Source: DATJGS01 sp035494735 (GTDB taxonomy: Bacteria; Eisenbacteria; RBG-16-71-46). From it: a stretch of DNA of 64,000 nucleotides. Of the stretch, positions 53,450 through 61,811 are shown in pieces. Position 1 is the first letter of the stretch. Each line of letters begins with the position of its first letter. The notes beneath the pieces were generated by a model. That model searched no databases. It saw only the letters and a list, made by a program, of their open reading frames with translations, and was not told where the DNA came from. The position numbers were made by a program, and so were the translations under genes. The stretch lies in contig DATJGS010000045.1 of assembly GCA_035494735.1 (NCBI GenBank), forward strand, positions 62,001-126,000. Reading direction: 5' to 3'.

Positions 53450-54855
53450 ACCGGCGCCCGCTCGCGTTGCGCCGCGCTCGCGCGTGGCTCGCCGGCGCCG
53501 CACTCGCGCTGTTCGTCGCGTGCGCCGCACGGCCGGCGGGGGCCGTGCCGGTCACGCTGCCGGTGGCGACGCACGTCACGCTCAAGAGCGGCCTGCGCGT
53601 CATCGTGCTGCCCACGCATCGCGTGCCGCTCGTCGACTTCCGCCTCGTGGCGGCGGCCGGCTCGGTCAACGATCCCGCGGGCCGCGAGGGCGTCGCCTCG
53701 CTCACCGCCGACCTCATGACCCAGGGCGCGGGACCGCGCAACGCGCGGCAGCTGGCCGAGGACATCGCGTTCGTGGGCGGCACGCTGGACGCGGAGGTCG
53801 GCCCGGAGCAGCTGGTCGTGACGTGCCAGGTGCTGCCCAAGGACTTCGCGATCGGGCTCGATCTGTTTCGCGACGTGATCGCCGCCCCGACGTTCCCGCC
53901 CGAGGAGTTCGCGCGCAAGAAGGAGGAGGCGCTCGGCGCCATCGCCTCGGCGAAGGACGACGCCTCGGAAGTCGCGGAGCGCACGCTGCTGCCGTACCTG
54001 TTCGGGGCGAATTCGTTCGGGCATCCGGTGTCGGGCTGGGAGAAGTCGGTCAGCGCGCTCAGCCGCGACGACGTCGTCGCGTTCCACCGGCGTTTCGTCT
54101 CGCCCGACAACGCGATCCTCGCCGTGGTCGGCGACGTCGAACCGCGCGAAGTGGTGGCCGCGCTCGAGAAGGCGTTCGCCGACTGGAAGCCGTCCGGCGA
54201 GAAGCGTCCGTCCGCGGCGACGATGCCGGAGAAGGCCTCGGGGCTGCACGTGCGCATCGTCGACAAGCCCGACGTGACGCAGACCCAGATCCGCATGGCG
54301 ACGCTCGGCGTCGGGCGCAGCCACCCCGACTACTTCCCGATCCAGGTCGCGAACACGATCCTGGGCGCCGGTTTCACGTCGCGGCTCGTGAACGAGATCC
54401 GCGTGCAGCAGGGGTTGAGCTACAGCATCGCCAGCGAGTTCGCGATGTACCGCAACGCCGGGACGTTCGAGGTCACGACGTTCACGAAGAACGAGACGCT
54501 GCGCAAGACCATCGACGAGACGCTACGCGTGATGCGCACGCTGATCGCCGAGGGGCCGACGGACGAGGAAGTGGCGAAGGCGCGACGCTACCTGACCGGG
54601 CTCTATCCGCTCGGTCTGCAGGCGCCCGAGGACGTGGCCGCGGCGCTCGTGAACGTCGAGTTCTACGACCTGCCGCCCGACTTCATCGCCCAGTACGACG
54701 CGCGCGTGAACGCGGTCACGCCGGACGACGTGCGGCGCGCACTGCGCTCGTACTTCGACGTCGACAATCTCAAGATCCTCGTCGTGTCGAATCCGGCGAC
54801 GGCGAAGACGGCGCTCGACGGCCTGGCGCCGGTCGAGGTAACGGAGATCCCGTGA
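53446..54855 (+). CDS. M16-family peptidase-like protein, non-catalytic subunit
   Basis: The protein has 469 residues with a signal peptide (cysteine at about 24) and the full two-domain M16 fold, including RLVNEIRVQQGLSYSIASEF. The HxxEH site is replaced by SLTADLM, so it cannot bind zinc. Such partners form heterodimers with an active M16 subunit. ATGA overlap couples it to the catalytic gene. Confidence 0.9.
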   Translation: MNRRPLALRRARAWLAGAALALFVACAARPAGAVPVTLPVATHVTLKSGLRVIVLPTHRVPLVDFRLVAAAGSVNDPAGREGVASLTADLMTQGAGPRNARQLAEDIAFVGGTLDAEVGPEQLVVTCQVLPKDFAIGLDLFRDVIAAPTFPPEEFARKKEEALGAIASAKDDASEVAERTLLPYLFGANSFGHPVSGWEKSVSALSRDDVVAFHRRFVSPDNAILAVVGDVEPREVVAALEKAFADWKPSGEKRPSAATMPEKASGLHVRIVDKPDVTQTQIRMATLGVGRSHPDYFPIQVANTILGAGFTSRLVNEIRVQQGLSYSIASEFAMYRNAGTFEVTTFTKNETLRKTIDETLRVMRTLIAEGPTDEEVAKARRYLTGLYPLGLQAPEDVAAALVNVEFYDLPPDFIAQYDARVNAVTPDDVRRALRSYFDVDNLKILVVSNPATAKTALDGLAPVEVTEIP

Positions 54856-56078
54856 CGCCCGCGGCCGAGCGCCGGGCCGGGCTGCCGCGCAACGTCGTCG
54901 CGCTGGGCATCGTCTCGCTGCTTACCGACGTGTCCACCGAGATGATCGTGCCGGTGCTGCCGCTATTCGTGACCGGCGTGCTGCGCGCGTCGGTGGCCAG
55001 CCTCGGCGTCATCGAAGGTGTGGCCGAGTGCACGGCGTCGCTGCTGCGGCTCGGCTCGGGCTGGCTGTCGGATCGCATCGGCGAACGCAAGCCGTTCCTC
55101 CTGTTCGGCTACGGCCTGTCGACCGTGGCCAAGGCCTCGATGGCGGCGGCCGCTTCGTGGCCGGCCGTGCTCGGCCTGCGTTTCGCCGACCGCGTCGGCA
55201 AGGGCCTGCGCAATCCGCCGCGCGACGCCCTGATCGCGGACTCGGTGGAGGCCGCCGACCGCGGTCGCGCGTTCGGGGTGCATCGCGCGCTCGACACGAC
55301 CGGCGCCGCGATCGGCCCGCTCGTGGCCTGGGCCTGGCTGTCCCGCGCCCACGTCGTGGTCGGCGATCCGCGCGCGGCCGGCGTATTCCGCGGCGTGTTC
55401 GTGCTGTCGGCGATCCCGGCGCTGCTGTCGATCGTCGTGCTCGCGATCTTCGTGCGCGCGCCGCGCCGGCCACCGGTCGCGCCGCGCGCCGCCGCGGCCG
55501 GCGGGCCGCCGTTGGGCGCCACGTTCACGCGCTTCCTCGTCAGCGACGGCGTGTTCCAGCTCGGCAACAGCAGCATGGCGTTCGTGCTGCTGCGCGCGCA
55601 GGGCGTCGGCTTCAGCGCCGGACAGGTCACGCTCGTGTACCTGGCCTACAACCTGGTGTACGCGCTGCTGTCGCTGCCGTTCGGGACGCTGTCGGATCGT
55701 GTCGGGCGCCGCCCGCTGCTGCTCGCCGCGTACGTGCTGTACGCCGTCGGCTACGGCGTGCTGGCGATCGGGTCGACGCGCGGCGCCGTGCTGTCCGCGC
55801 TGCTGTTGCTCGGCGTGCAGAGCGCGCTCATGGAGGGCCAGGCCCGCGCGCTGCTCGCCGACCTGGTCCCGAGCGCGCGCCGCGCGACGGCGTACGGCGT
55901 GTACGCCTCCGTCGTCGGCGTCGCGCTGCTGCCGGCCAGCCTCGTCGCCGGCCTGTTGTGGAAGCGCTTCGGCGCCGGGACGACGTTCGCGCTGGACGCG
56001 GCGCTCGCGCTCGCGGCCGCGCTGCTGTTCGCCGTGCTGCTGCCGGCGCGGCGCGAGATCGGCGAGCGCCATGCGTAA
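54852..56078 (+). CDS. MFS transporter
   Basis: The protein has 408 residues with twelve predicted membrane helices. It has an MFS loop 2-3 motif GWLSDRIGERKP and a repeat in the second half, GTLSDRVGRRP. The opening LGIVSLLTDVSTEMIVPVLPLFV is typical of the drug/metabolite efflux branch. The GTG start overlaps the M16 partner stop (GTGA), with GGAG upstream. The substrate is unknown. Confidence 0.85.
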   Translation: MTPAAERRAGLPRNVVALGIVSLLTDVSTEMIVPVLPLFVTGVLRASVASLGVIEGVAECTASLLRLGSGWLSDRIGERKPFLLFGYGLSTVAKASMAAAASWPAVLGLRFADRVGKGLRNPPRDALIADSVEAADRGRAFGVHRALDTTGAAIGPLVAWAWLSRAHVVVGDPRAAGVFRGVFVLSAIPALLSIVVLAIFVRAPRRPPVAPRAAAAGGPPLGATFTRFLVSDGVFQLGNSSMAFVLLRAQGVGFSAGQVTLVYLAYNLVYALLSLPFGTLSDRVGRRPLLLAAYVLYAVGYGVLAIGSTRGAVLSALLLLGVQSALMEGQARALLADLVPSARRATAYGVYASVVGVALLPASLVAGLLWKRFGAGTTFALDAALALAAALLFAVLLPARREIGERHA

Positions 56079-57162
56079 GCCGCTTCGTGTCGCACCGCGC
56101 CCCGCCGCGCGAAAGCCCGTTCGCCGCGCCGCGCGAAACGCCGCGCCCCGCGCCGAGCGCCCGAACGAGTTCGAGCGCCTGCGCCGGCTGATGGCCGCGC
56201 TGCCCGCGGGGGACGGCGTGCGGCTCGGTCCCGGCGACGACGCGGCGCTGCTGGTGCCGCGCCCGGGGCGCGACCTGGCGGTGACGGTGGACACGTTCGA
56301 AGAGGGCCGGCACTGGCGGGACGCGTGGATCGACGCCGAAGCGCTGGGCGCGCGCCTCGCGGCCGCGAACCTGAGCGACCTGGCGGCCATGGCGGCGAGC
56401 CCGCGCTGGGCGCTGCTCGCCATCTCGGCCCGCGCGCGCGGCGCTTCGGACGCGTGGGAGCGCGTCCAGCGCGGATTCGTCGCGGCGCTCGGCGCGCACG
56501 GCGCCGCACTCGTCGGCGGCAATCTCGTCGCGACGCGCGGGCCGGACGCGGTGAGCGTGACGCTCATCGGCGACGTGGCGCGCGGTCGCGCCTGGACGCG
56601 GCGCGGCGCGCGCCCGGGCGACTGGCTCGCGCTGACCGGGTATCCCGGTCGCGCCGGCGCCGCCGTGCGCCTGCTCGCGTCGGCCCAAGCGGCGCCCGGC
56701 GCGCGCGCGTGGCGGCCGCTCGTCGACGCGTGGCGCGCGCCGGCGTCACGCGTCGCGTTCGCGGAGCGCCTGGCCGCGACCGACGCCGTGACCGCGGCCA
56801 TCGACGTGTCGGACGGAGTGGCCGGCGACCTCGAGCACCTCGCCGTGGCCAGTGGCGTCGGCGCGCACATCGACGCCTGGGCGGCGGATCCGCTGCTCGC
56901 GCGCGCCGCGCGCGCGCTCGGCGTGCGCGAGCCGGAGCTGCGCTTCGGCCCGTCGGACGACTACGAGCTGCTGCTGGCGATCGACCGCGACGCGCGCGCG
57001 GCGGCGGAGCGCGTGGCGCGCGAGCGGGACGCGCCGCTCGCGTTCGTCGGCCGCTTCACGGACGCGCCCGGCGTGCTGACGTGGCGCGACGCGCGCGGGC
57101 GCGTGGCGCCGCTGCCGGCCGCGGGGTTCGATCACTTCGCGGAGCCGAAGCCGCGGCGCTGA
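56071..57162 (+). CDS. thiL: Thiamine-monophosphate kinase
   Basis: The protein has 363 residues with an AIR-synthase-like fold: GPGDDAALLV, AANLSDLAAMAA, IDVSDGVAGDLEHLA and FGPSDDYELLLA. ThiL phosphorylates thiamine monophosphate to the active pyrophosphate. An Arg/Pro-rich N-terminal extension of about 30 residues precedes the domain. The ATG overlaps the MFS stop by eight bases. No other thiamine genes are nearby. Confidence 0.92.
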   Translation: MRKPLRVAPRPAARKPVRRAARNAAPRAERPNEFERLRRLMAALPAGDGVRLGPGDDAALLVPRPGRDLAVTVDTFEEGRHWRDAWIDAEALGARLAAANLSDLAAMAASPRWALLAISARARGASDAWERVQRGFVAALGAHGAALVGGNLVATRGPDAVSVTLIGDVARGRAWTRRGARPGDWLALTGYPGRAGAAVRLLASAQAAPGARAWRPLVDAWRAPASRVAFAERLAATDAVTAAIDVSDGVAGDLEHLAVASGVGAHIDAWAADPLLARAARALGVREPELRFGPSDDYELLLAIDRDARAAAERVARERDAPLAFVGRFTDAPGVLTWRDARGRVAPLPAAGFDHFAEPKPRR

Positions 57163-57219
57163 GAAGCGCCGGGCGGCAGCGCCCGCGGCGCGGCGCCCGT
57201 GCCCCGCGCGAGTCGCGCG

Positions 57220-58164
57220 CTAGCGGTACAGCGTCTTGATGCGCCCCCAGGTCGAGGTGTGCACCGGCGTCGCGCAGTTCTCCGCGGCGCCCGAGAAGTT
57301 TGGCGTGCTGTTGTCGTACCAGCGCGCAGCGCCGTGCTGTCCGGTCGTGCCGCAGAACTCGATCGAGTGTCCGGCGGCGACCGCGGGCACGAACTCGCCG
57401 GCGTTCCAGAAGCCGGCGCCGTCCGCGACCGTCTCGTTCGGCCCGTTGCTCGCGCCCCATGCGACGTAGTCCACGAGCTGGTCGACGTTCGTGAGCCCGA
57501 ACGTCAGCGTCGGGGCCGGCACGTACAACGCGATCGCGCCCGACGCGTCGCCGAGGTTCCCGAGCGTCGGCGCGAAGATGTCGGTGGCCGTGTTCGTTCC
57601 CGCCTGGTTCGTGTGCACGGTGATCGTGCCGCCCGGCGCCACCGGCACGAAGTTCAGCAGCGGCAGCGCGACCGAAGCGCCGTTCGCCACCGCGAGCCGG
57701 TAGCGCGCGAGATCGCCGGCGGCATCGCCGAGGTTCGTGATCTCGATCAGGTCGTGGCCGGCGGCTTCGTTGAACTGCACTTCGGTGATGCGGAAGTCCG
57801 AGACCGCGATGCTCGAGCCGTTCACGATCACGCGCCCGGCCATCAGTGGGGCGTGCGGCGTGCAGTAGTAGCGATACGTGGCGACGCCGGCCGGCACCTT
57901 CCAGCCGAAGCCCAGTCCCGACCCGGCGAGCAGGCCGCTGTCCCAGCGCCCGTCCGGCGTCACCGTCGAGCTGTCGCCCGAGGTGCAGCTGTGCCCGCCG
58001 GTGGCCCACACCCACACGATCTGGTCGCCGACGTTCGCGTTGACGGCGCGCGGCGCGAAGGTCTGACTGCCGTTTCCGACGGTGACGCGCACCTGTCCGG
58101 CCTGGGCGGCCGCGGCCAGGCACGTCGCGAAGCACGACAGGACGATGAAGCAACGACGGAACAT
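57220..58164 (-). CDS. Secreted cupredoxin plus lamin-tail-domain protein with C-terminal TWG motif
   Basis: The protein has 314 residues. A signal peptide (about 1-22) is followed by a plastocyanin-like domain with type 1 copper ligands His58, Cys101, His104 and Met108 (YYCTPHAPLMAG). A lamin-tail-like beta domain follows (ITEVQFNEAAGHDLIEITN, about 127-255). The C-terminus is STWGRIKTLYR. GGAGG precedes the ATG. It may bind copper or transfer electrons outside the inner membrane. The end motif may be a sorting signal shared with 51242-51763. Confidence 0.75.
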   Translation of the reverse strand: MFRRCFIVLSCFATCLAAAAQAGQVRVTVGNGSQTFAPRAVNANVGDQIVWVWATGGHSCTSGDSSTVTPDGRWDSGLLAGSGLGFGWKVPAGVATYRYYCTPHAPLMAGRVIVNGSSIAVSDFRITEVQFNEAAGHDLIEITNLGDAAGDLARYRLAVANGASVALPLLNFVPVAPGGTITVHTNQAGTNTATDIFAPTLGNLGDASGAIALYVPAPTLTFGLTNVDQLVDYVAWGASNGPNETVADGAGFWNAGEFVPAVAAGHSIEFCGTTGQHGAARWYDNSTPNFSGAAENCATPVHTSTWGRIKTLYR

Positions 58165-58229
58165 GAATCCTCCGGCGGGCGCTCGGAAGGCGCTCCCGTC
58201 GAATCCGTCCGTGGAGTGGTGAAAGAGGG

Positions 58230-59087
58230 TCAGCGCGCGGCGCGTCGGGTCGCGCGTCCGTCGCGTCGACTCGATCCGCTCCGCGCCGTGGCGCGTGCCC
58301 GCGGCCGGGCCGAGGCGCCTCGTGGTTCGGAGGTGCTGCTGCGTCCAACGGCGTTCCTGGCGGCCGAGACGCGCGGCGCGCTGGACTTCGGTGCGGACTT
58401 GCCGGCGGCCGGCTTCGCGGAAGCGCCGCGCGGCGCGCTCGCGCGCGCTGCCGCGGATGCGGGCCGCGCGCCGCCGCGCGCCTGATTCGTGTCGCGGACC
58501 AGCGCGGCCACCGCGGCTTCGCGCTTCGCCAGAGGCACGGCGGCCGGCGGCGAGAACAGGTCGAGCGTGCGGCCCACCGGCTGCGCGACGCGCGCCTCGT
58601 GGTCGAGCAGCCAGCGCTTGCGCTGCACGCCGCCGCCGTAGCCGACCATCTTGCCGTCGGCGCCGATCACGCGGTGGCACGGCACGACGATGGCGATCGG
58701 GTTCTGGTTGTTCGCGAGCCCCACCGCGCGCGCCGCCTTCGGCTGGCCGACGGCCTTCGCGATGTCGAGGTAGCTGCGCGTCTCGCCGAACGGGATGCGT
58801 CTGAGCTCGGCCCACACCGCGAGCTGGAACTCGGAGCCCACGGGATCGAGCGGCAGCGTGAACTCGCCGCGCGTGGCGTTGAAATACTCCTCGAGTTGGT
58901 CCACCCACGATTTCATCTCGAGAAGCGACGGCTCCCAGCGCGCGCCCGCGGCCTCGACCTCGTGGCCGCCGATCATGCGCTTCAAGCTCTTGCGGTCCAT
59001 GAACTCGAGATAGCGCAGGCCACGCTCGGTGCGCGCCAGGAACAGCAGGCCGAGCGGCGAGGACATCACATGGTAGGCGAGTCGCAT
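58230..59087 (-). CDS. ogt: O6-alkylguanine-DNA alkyltransferase with long basic tail
   Basis: The protein has 285 residues. The alkyltransferase core (about 1-167) has the acceptor Cys137 in VPCHRVIG and the helix FQLAVWAELRRIPFGETRSY. It repairs O6-methylguanine by accepting the alkyl group irreversibly. A C-terminal extension of about 118 residues, the last 80 very rich in Ala, Arg, Ser and Lys, is not part of the family and looks histone H1-like. Confidence 0.9.
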   Translation of the reverse strand: MRLAYHVMSSPLGLLFLARTERGLRYLEFMDRKSLKRMIGGHEVEAAGARWEPSLLEMKSWVDQLEEYFNATRGEFTLPLDPVGSEFQLAVWAELRRIPFGETRSYLDIAKAVGQPKAARAVGLANNQNPIAIVVPCHRVIGADGKMVGYGGGVQRKRWLLDHEARVAQPVGRTLDLFSPPAAVPLAKREAAVAALVRDTNQARGGARPASAAARASAPRGASAKPAAGKSAPKSSAPRVSAARNAVGRSSTSEPRGASARPRARATARSGSSRRDGRATRRAAR

Positions 59088-59145
59088 CCCGGGGAGTCTA
59101 GCCGAGGCCGGGGGGGCGGCCAAGGCGTGACGGCGCGGCCCTCCG

Positions 59146-59838
59146 TCAGGCCCCGCCGCGCCCGAGGCGCGGCCAGATGCGGCCGCTGTGCGCCCGATAG
59201 CGCGCGAATTCGTCGCCGAATCGGCTCGCGAGCAGCGCCTCCTCCTGGCGGATGCGGGCGTCGAGGGCGAGCGCCATGAGCAGCGCGCCGGCGAGCCCGA
59301 CCGCGCTGCCGAACGCGAGCGCGGCGCCCAGGTTCGCGAGTCCCGCGCCCACGTAGCCCGGATGGCGCATGCGCGCGTACAGGCCGCGCGTCTCGAGCGC
59401 GTGCTCACGCTGCACCGCCACGATCGGCGCGAAGCGCGAGCCGAGCTGGGCCATGGCGGCGATGCGCAGCGCGAGCCCGAGCGCGGCGAGCGCGACGCCG
59501 GCCCAGCAGAGCGCCGCGCCTCCCGGCAGCGGCCACCATCCGAAACGCTCGCCGAGCGCGGACAGCGGCGGCGTCAGGAGCGGCACGAAGAACAGCAGCA
59601 CGAGCAGCAGCCGCTGCCCGCTCGCGCGTTCGACGACGTCCTGCGCGCGCACCGGCCGGAGGAACCCCAGCGTCAGCGCGCTGGCCGCCCACACCGCGAT
59701 CAGCGCCAGGGCGCGCGCGTGATGCGCGAGCGGCGCGACGCCGCCGAGCGCGAGCGCCAGCAGCGCGGCGTCGACGGCGGTCACGACGAGCGCCGAGATC
59801 AGCGTGGGCAACACGCGCGGCCGGACCGGGGGCGTCAC
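59146..59838 (-). CDS. Isoprenylcysteine carboxyl methyltransferase-like membrane protein
   Basis: The protein has 230 residues with about five membrane helices. The ICMT/PEMT-type C-terminal signature is LETRGLYARMRHPGYVGAGLANLG followed by EEALLASRFGDEFARYRA. Bacterial members probably methylate lipids or small molecules using S-adenosylmethionine. It starts at GTG. Confidence 0.8.
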   Translation of the reverse strand: MTPPVRPRVLPTLISALVVTAVDAALLALALGGVAPLAHHARALALIAVWAASALTLGFLRPVRAQDVVERASGQRLLLVLLFFVPLLTPPLSALGERFGWWPLPGGAALCWAGVALAALGLALRIAAMAQLGSRFAPIVAVQREHALETRGLYARMRHPGYVGAGLANLGAALAFGSAVGLAGALLMALALDARIRQEEALLASRFGDEFARYRAHSGRIWPRLGRGGA

Positions 59839-59855
59839 GCGCGCAATCTATCAAC

Positions 59856-59885
59856 TTGGCGTGGGCACGGCCATCCGACTAGGCT
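59856..59885 (+). promoter_or_regulatory. Candidate promoter of DUF2231 gene
   Basis: TTGGCG (59856-59861) and TAGGCT (59880-59885) are 18 bases apart and end 36 bases before the ATG. Confidence 0.4.
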
Positions 59886-59921
59886 CGCGGCGGCTTGCCC
59901 CCTCATGGCCCGGAGGATCCC

Positions 59922-60413
59922 ATGTTCATGTCCCTGCCGCTCCACCCCATCATCGTTCACGTTCCGGTCACGCTGATCGTGATCTCGCTGCTGTTCGAGC
60001 TGGTGGGCCGCGCGCTCGACTCCGACTGGTGGCGGCGCGCCGCGTTCGCGCTGCTGATCGTGGGCGCGTTGGGCGCGGTCGCGGCGGTGCTGACCGGCGG
60101 GCCGGCCGGCGACGTCGCCGAGAACCGCGGCGTCGACGAGCACGCGGTGGACGCGCACGAGGAGGCGGCCGACTGGGCGCTGTGGCTCGCGATCGCGGCG
60201 GTCGTCGTGCGCGCGGTGGCCGGGCGCACGGGCAAGGCGCGGGCCGCGGTCGCGGGCCTGGGGCTCCTGCTGCACGTCTTCGCCGCGGGCGCCGTCGTCA
60301 AGGCCGGGTATCGCGGCGGTCAGCTGGTGTACGAGCACGCGGCCGGCGTCCGGGTGCACGGCCAGCCGGCACCGAGCGACGGGCCGCCGCGCGCGGCGCC
60401 CGACAGCGACTAG
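59922..60413 (+). CDS. DUF2231 membrane protein
   Basis: The protein has 163 residues and four membrane helices, opening LPLHPIIVHVPVTLIVISLLFELVG with the conserved HP and H residues of DUF2231. These proteins often sit with cytochromes or haem enzymes. The ATG follows GGAGGATCCC. It ends in a four-base CTAG overlap with the convergent TPR/protease gene. Confidence 0.8.
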   Translation: MFMSLPLHPIIVHVPVTLIVISLLFELVGRALDSDWWRRAAFALLIVGALGAVAAVLTGGPAGDVAENRGVDEHAVDAHEEAADWALWLAIAAVVVRAVAGRTGKARAAVAGLGLLLHVFAAGAVVKAGYRGGQLVYEHAAGVRVHGQPAPSDGPPRAAPDSD

Positions 60414-61786
60414 TCGCCCTCGACCACGAGTTCGCGCTTCGCCCAGTCGAACGTGACGCGGCGGCCGCGCAGGAAGTCGTTCGAGACCGCGGCGTCGCGG
60501 CGCACGCCGTGCCGCCACAACTCGGACGAGTCGATCGCGCCCGACCAGCCGGAGACCTTGTCCTTGGCGAGCGGGCCGATCGTCACCGCCGACACCTGGA
60601 CGCCGTTCCACGGGCGGCCGCGCAACATGGAGCCGGCGCCCGCGACCATGCGCGTCATCACCCCGGCCTTGATGCCGACCTCTTCGAACACCTCGGGCGG
60701 CGCGGCCACGCCGCAGCCGGGGATGCCCGAGTCGAGCGCGAACGCCATGCGCCGGCCGCCGTTCATCGAGCCGTACACGGTCAGTTCGTTCTCGCCCCAG
60801 ATCTCGAACGGCACGTGGCTCGCGCCCTGCGCCGCCGGCGGCGCCGCGTCCAGCGGGCGCAGCTCGAGGTACTGCCGCTTCAGGTCCAGCGTCGGCGTGA
60901 ACTGGCGCAGCAGGTTGATGCCGATGACGCCGACCACGTGTTCGCCCTGCGGATTCACTTCGACGCTCCAGCGCCCGGTCTTGAGCACGCCGGCCGGGAC
61001 GTTCGCGACGCGCACGCCGCCCAGGTCGAGGCGCTGCACGAGCGCGTTCTTCACGGTTACGTAGTCGCTGTTCCACAGCGTCGGTCGCTGCGAGCCCAGC
61101 ATCTGCAGCTTCAGCTGGCGCGCGAAGTAGTCGTCGATCAGGAGGTCGCCGGTGCCGGTCTCGACCGACATCAGCACGAGCTGGCCGTTCAGCTTCACGC
61201 GCACAAGCGGCACCGGGTACACGCGGGCCAGCATCAGCTTCGCCTCGCTCGCGCCGCTCTTCTGATACAGGTCGCCGTCCGCGTGGCGGCGCAGCATCTC
61301 GGCGTATCCGGTCTGGCCGAGCGAGTCGGCGAGCGCGCTCGCGGCCGCCCATTCGCCGCGCCGGACGCGCGTCGCGAGCAGATCGTTGACCGCGGTCGGA
61401 TCGCCGTCGAGGCCGCCGGCCAGCAGGCTCTCGGCTTCGGCCAGCTGGTCGTTCCACAGCGCGAGCTTGCCGAGGCCGGCTTCCGCGGCGTCGTCCCCGG
61501 GTTTCAGCGCGAGCACGTGCGCGAACACGCGCTTCGCCTCCGGGTAGTGGTTGAGCCGGAGCAGCGCGACCCCGAGCGTGTCGAGGCGCACCGGGTTCTC
61601 GCCCTGGCCGACCGTGTCCTTGAGCGCGGCGCGCAGATCGAACTGCGCGTCCTTGTAGCTGGGATCGGGCTGCATCAACTCCGCGCGCGCCGGCGCGGCG
61701 CCCGCGACCAGGGCCGCGGCGAGCAGCGCCGTCGCGAGCGCCGATCCCGCCGCACGGCGCGCGCTGCCGTCCCGGGCGCCCCGCAT
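60410..61786 (-). CDS. Secreted TPR protein with two retropepsin-like aspartyl protease domains
   Basis: The protein has 458 residues. A signal peptide (about 1-35) and TPR-like helices (about 45-170) are followed by two retropepsin-like repeats. The first has the active-site loop SVETGTGDL, where the usual Asp is Glu; the second has FALDSGIPG. GVIGINLL gives the family's downstream motif. The Asp-to-Glu change makes full activity uncertain. The ATG has AGGA upstream. It lies directly downstream of the amidohydrolase. Confidence 0.75.
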   Translation of the reverse strand: MRGARDGSARRAAGSALATALLAAALVAGAAPARAELMQPDPSYKDAQFDLRAALKDTVGQGENPVRLDTLGVALLRLNHYPEAKRVFAHVLALKPGDDAAEAGLGKLALWNDQLAEAESLLAGGLDGDPTAVNDLLATRVRRGEWAAASALADSLGQTGYAEMLRRHADGDLYQKSGASEAKLMLARVYPVPLVRVKLNGQLVLMSVETGTGDLLIDDYFARQLKLQMLGSQRPTLWNSDYVTVKNALVQRLDLGGVRVANVPAGVLKTGRWSVEVNPQGEHVVGVIGINLLRQFTPTLDLKRQYLELRPLDAAPPAAQGASHVPFEIWGENELTVYGSMNGGRRMAFALDSGIPGCGVAAPPEVFEEVGIKAGVMTRMVAGAGSMLRGRPWNGVQVSAVTIGPLAKDKVSGWSGAIDSSELWRHGVRRDAAVSNDFLRGRRVTFDWAKRELVVEGD

Positions 61787-61811
61787 CGCGCGTCCTGCGC
61801 GAGGGGTCACG

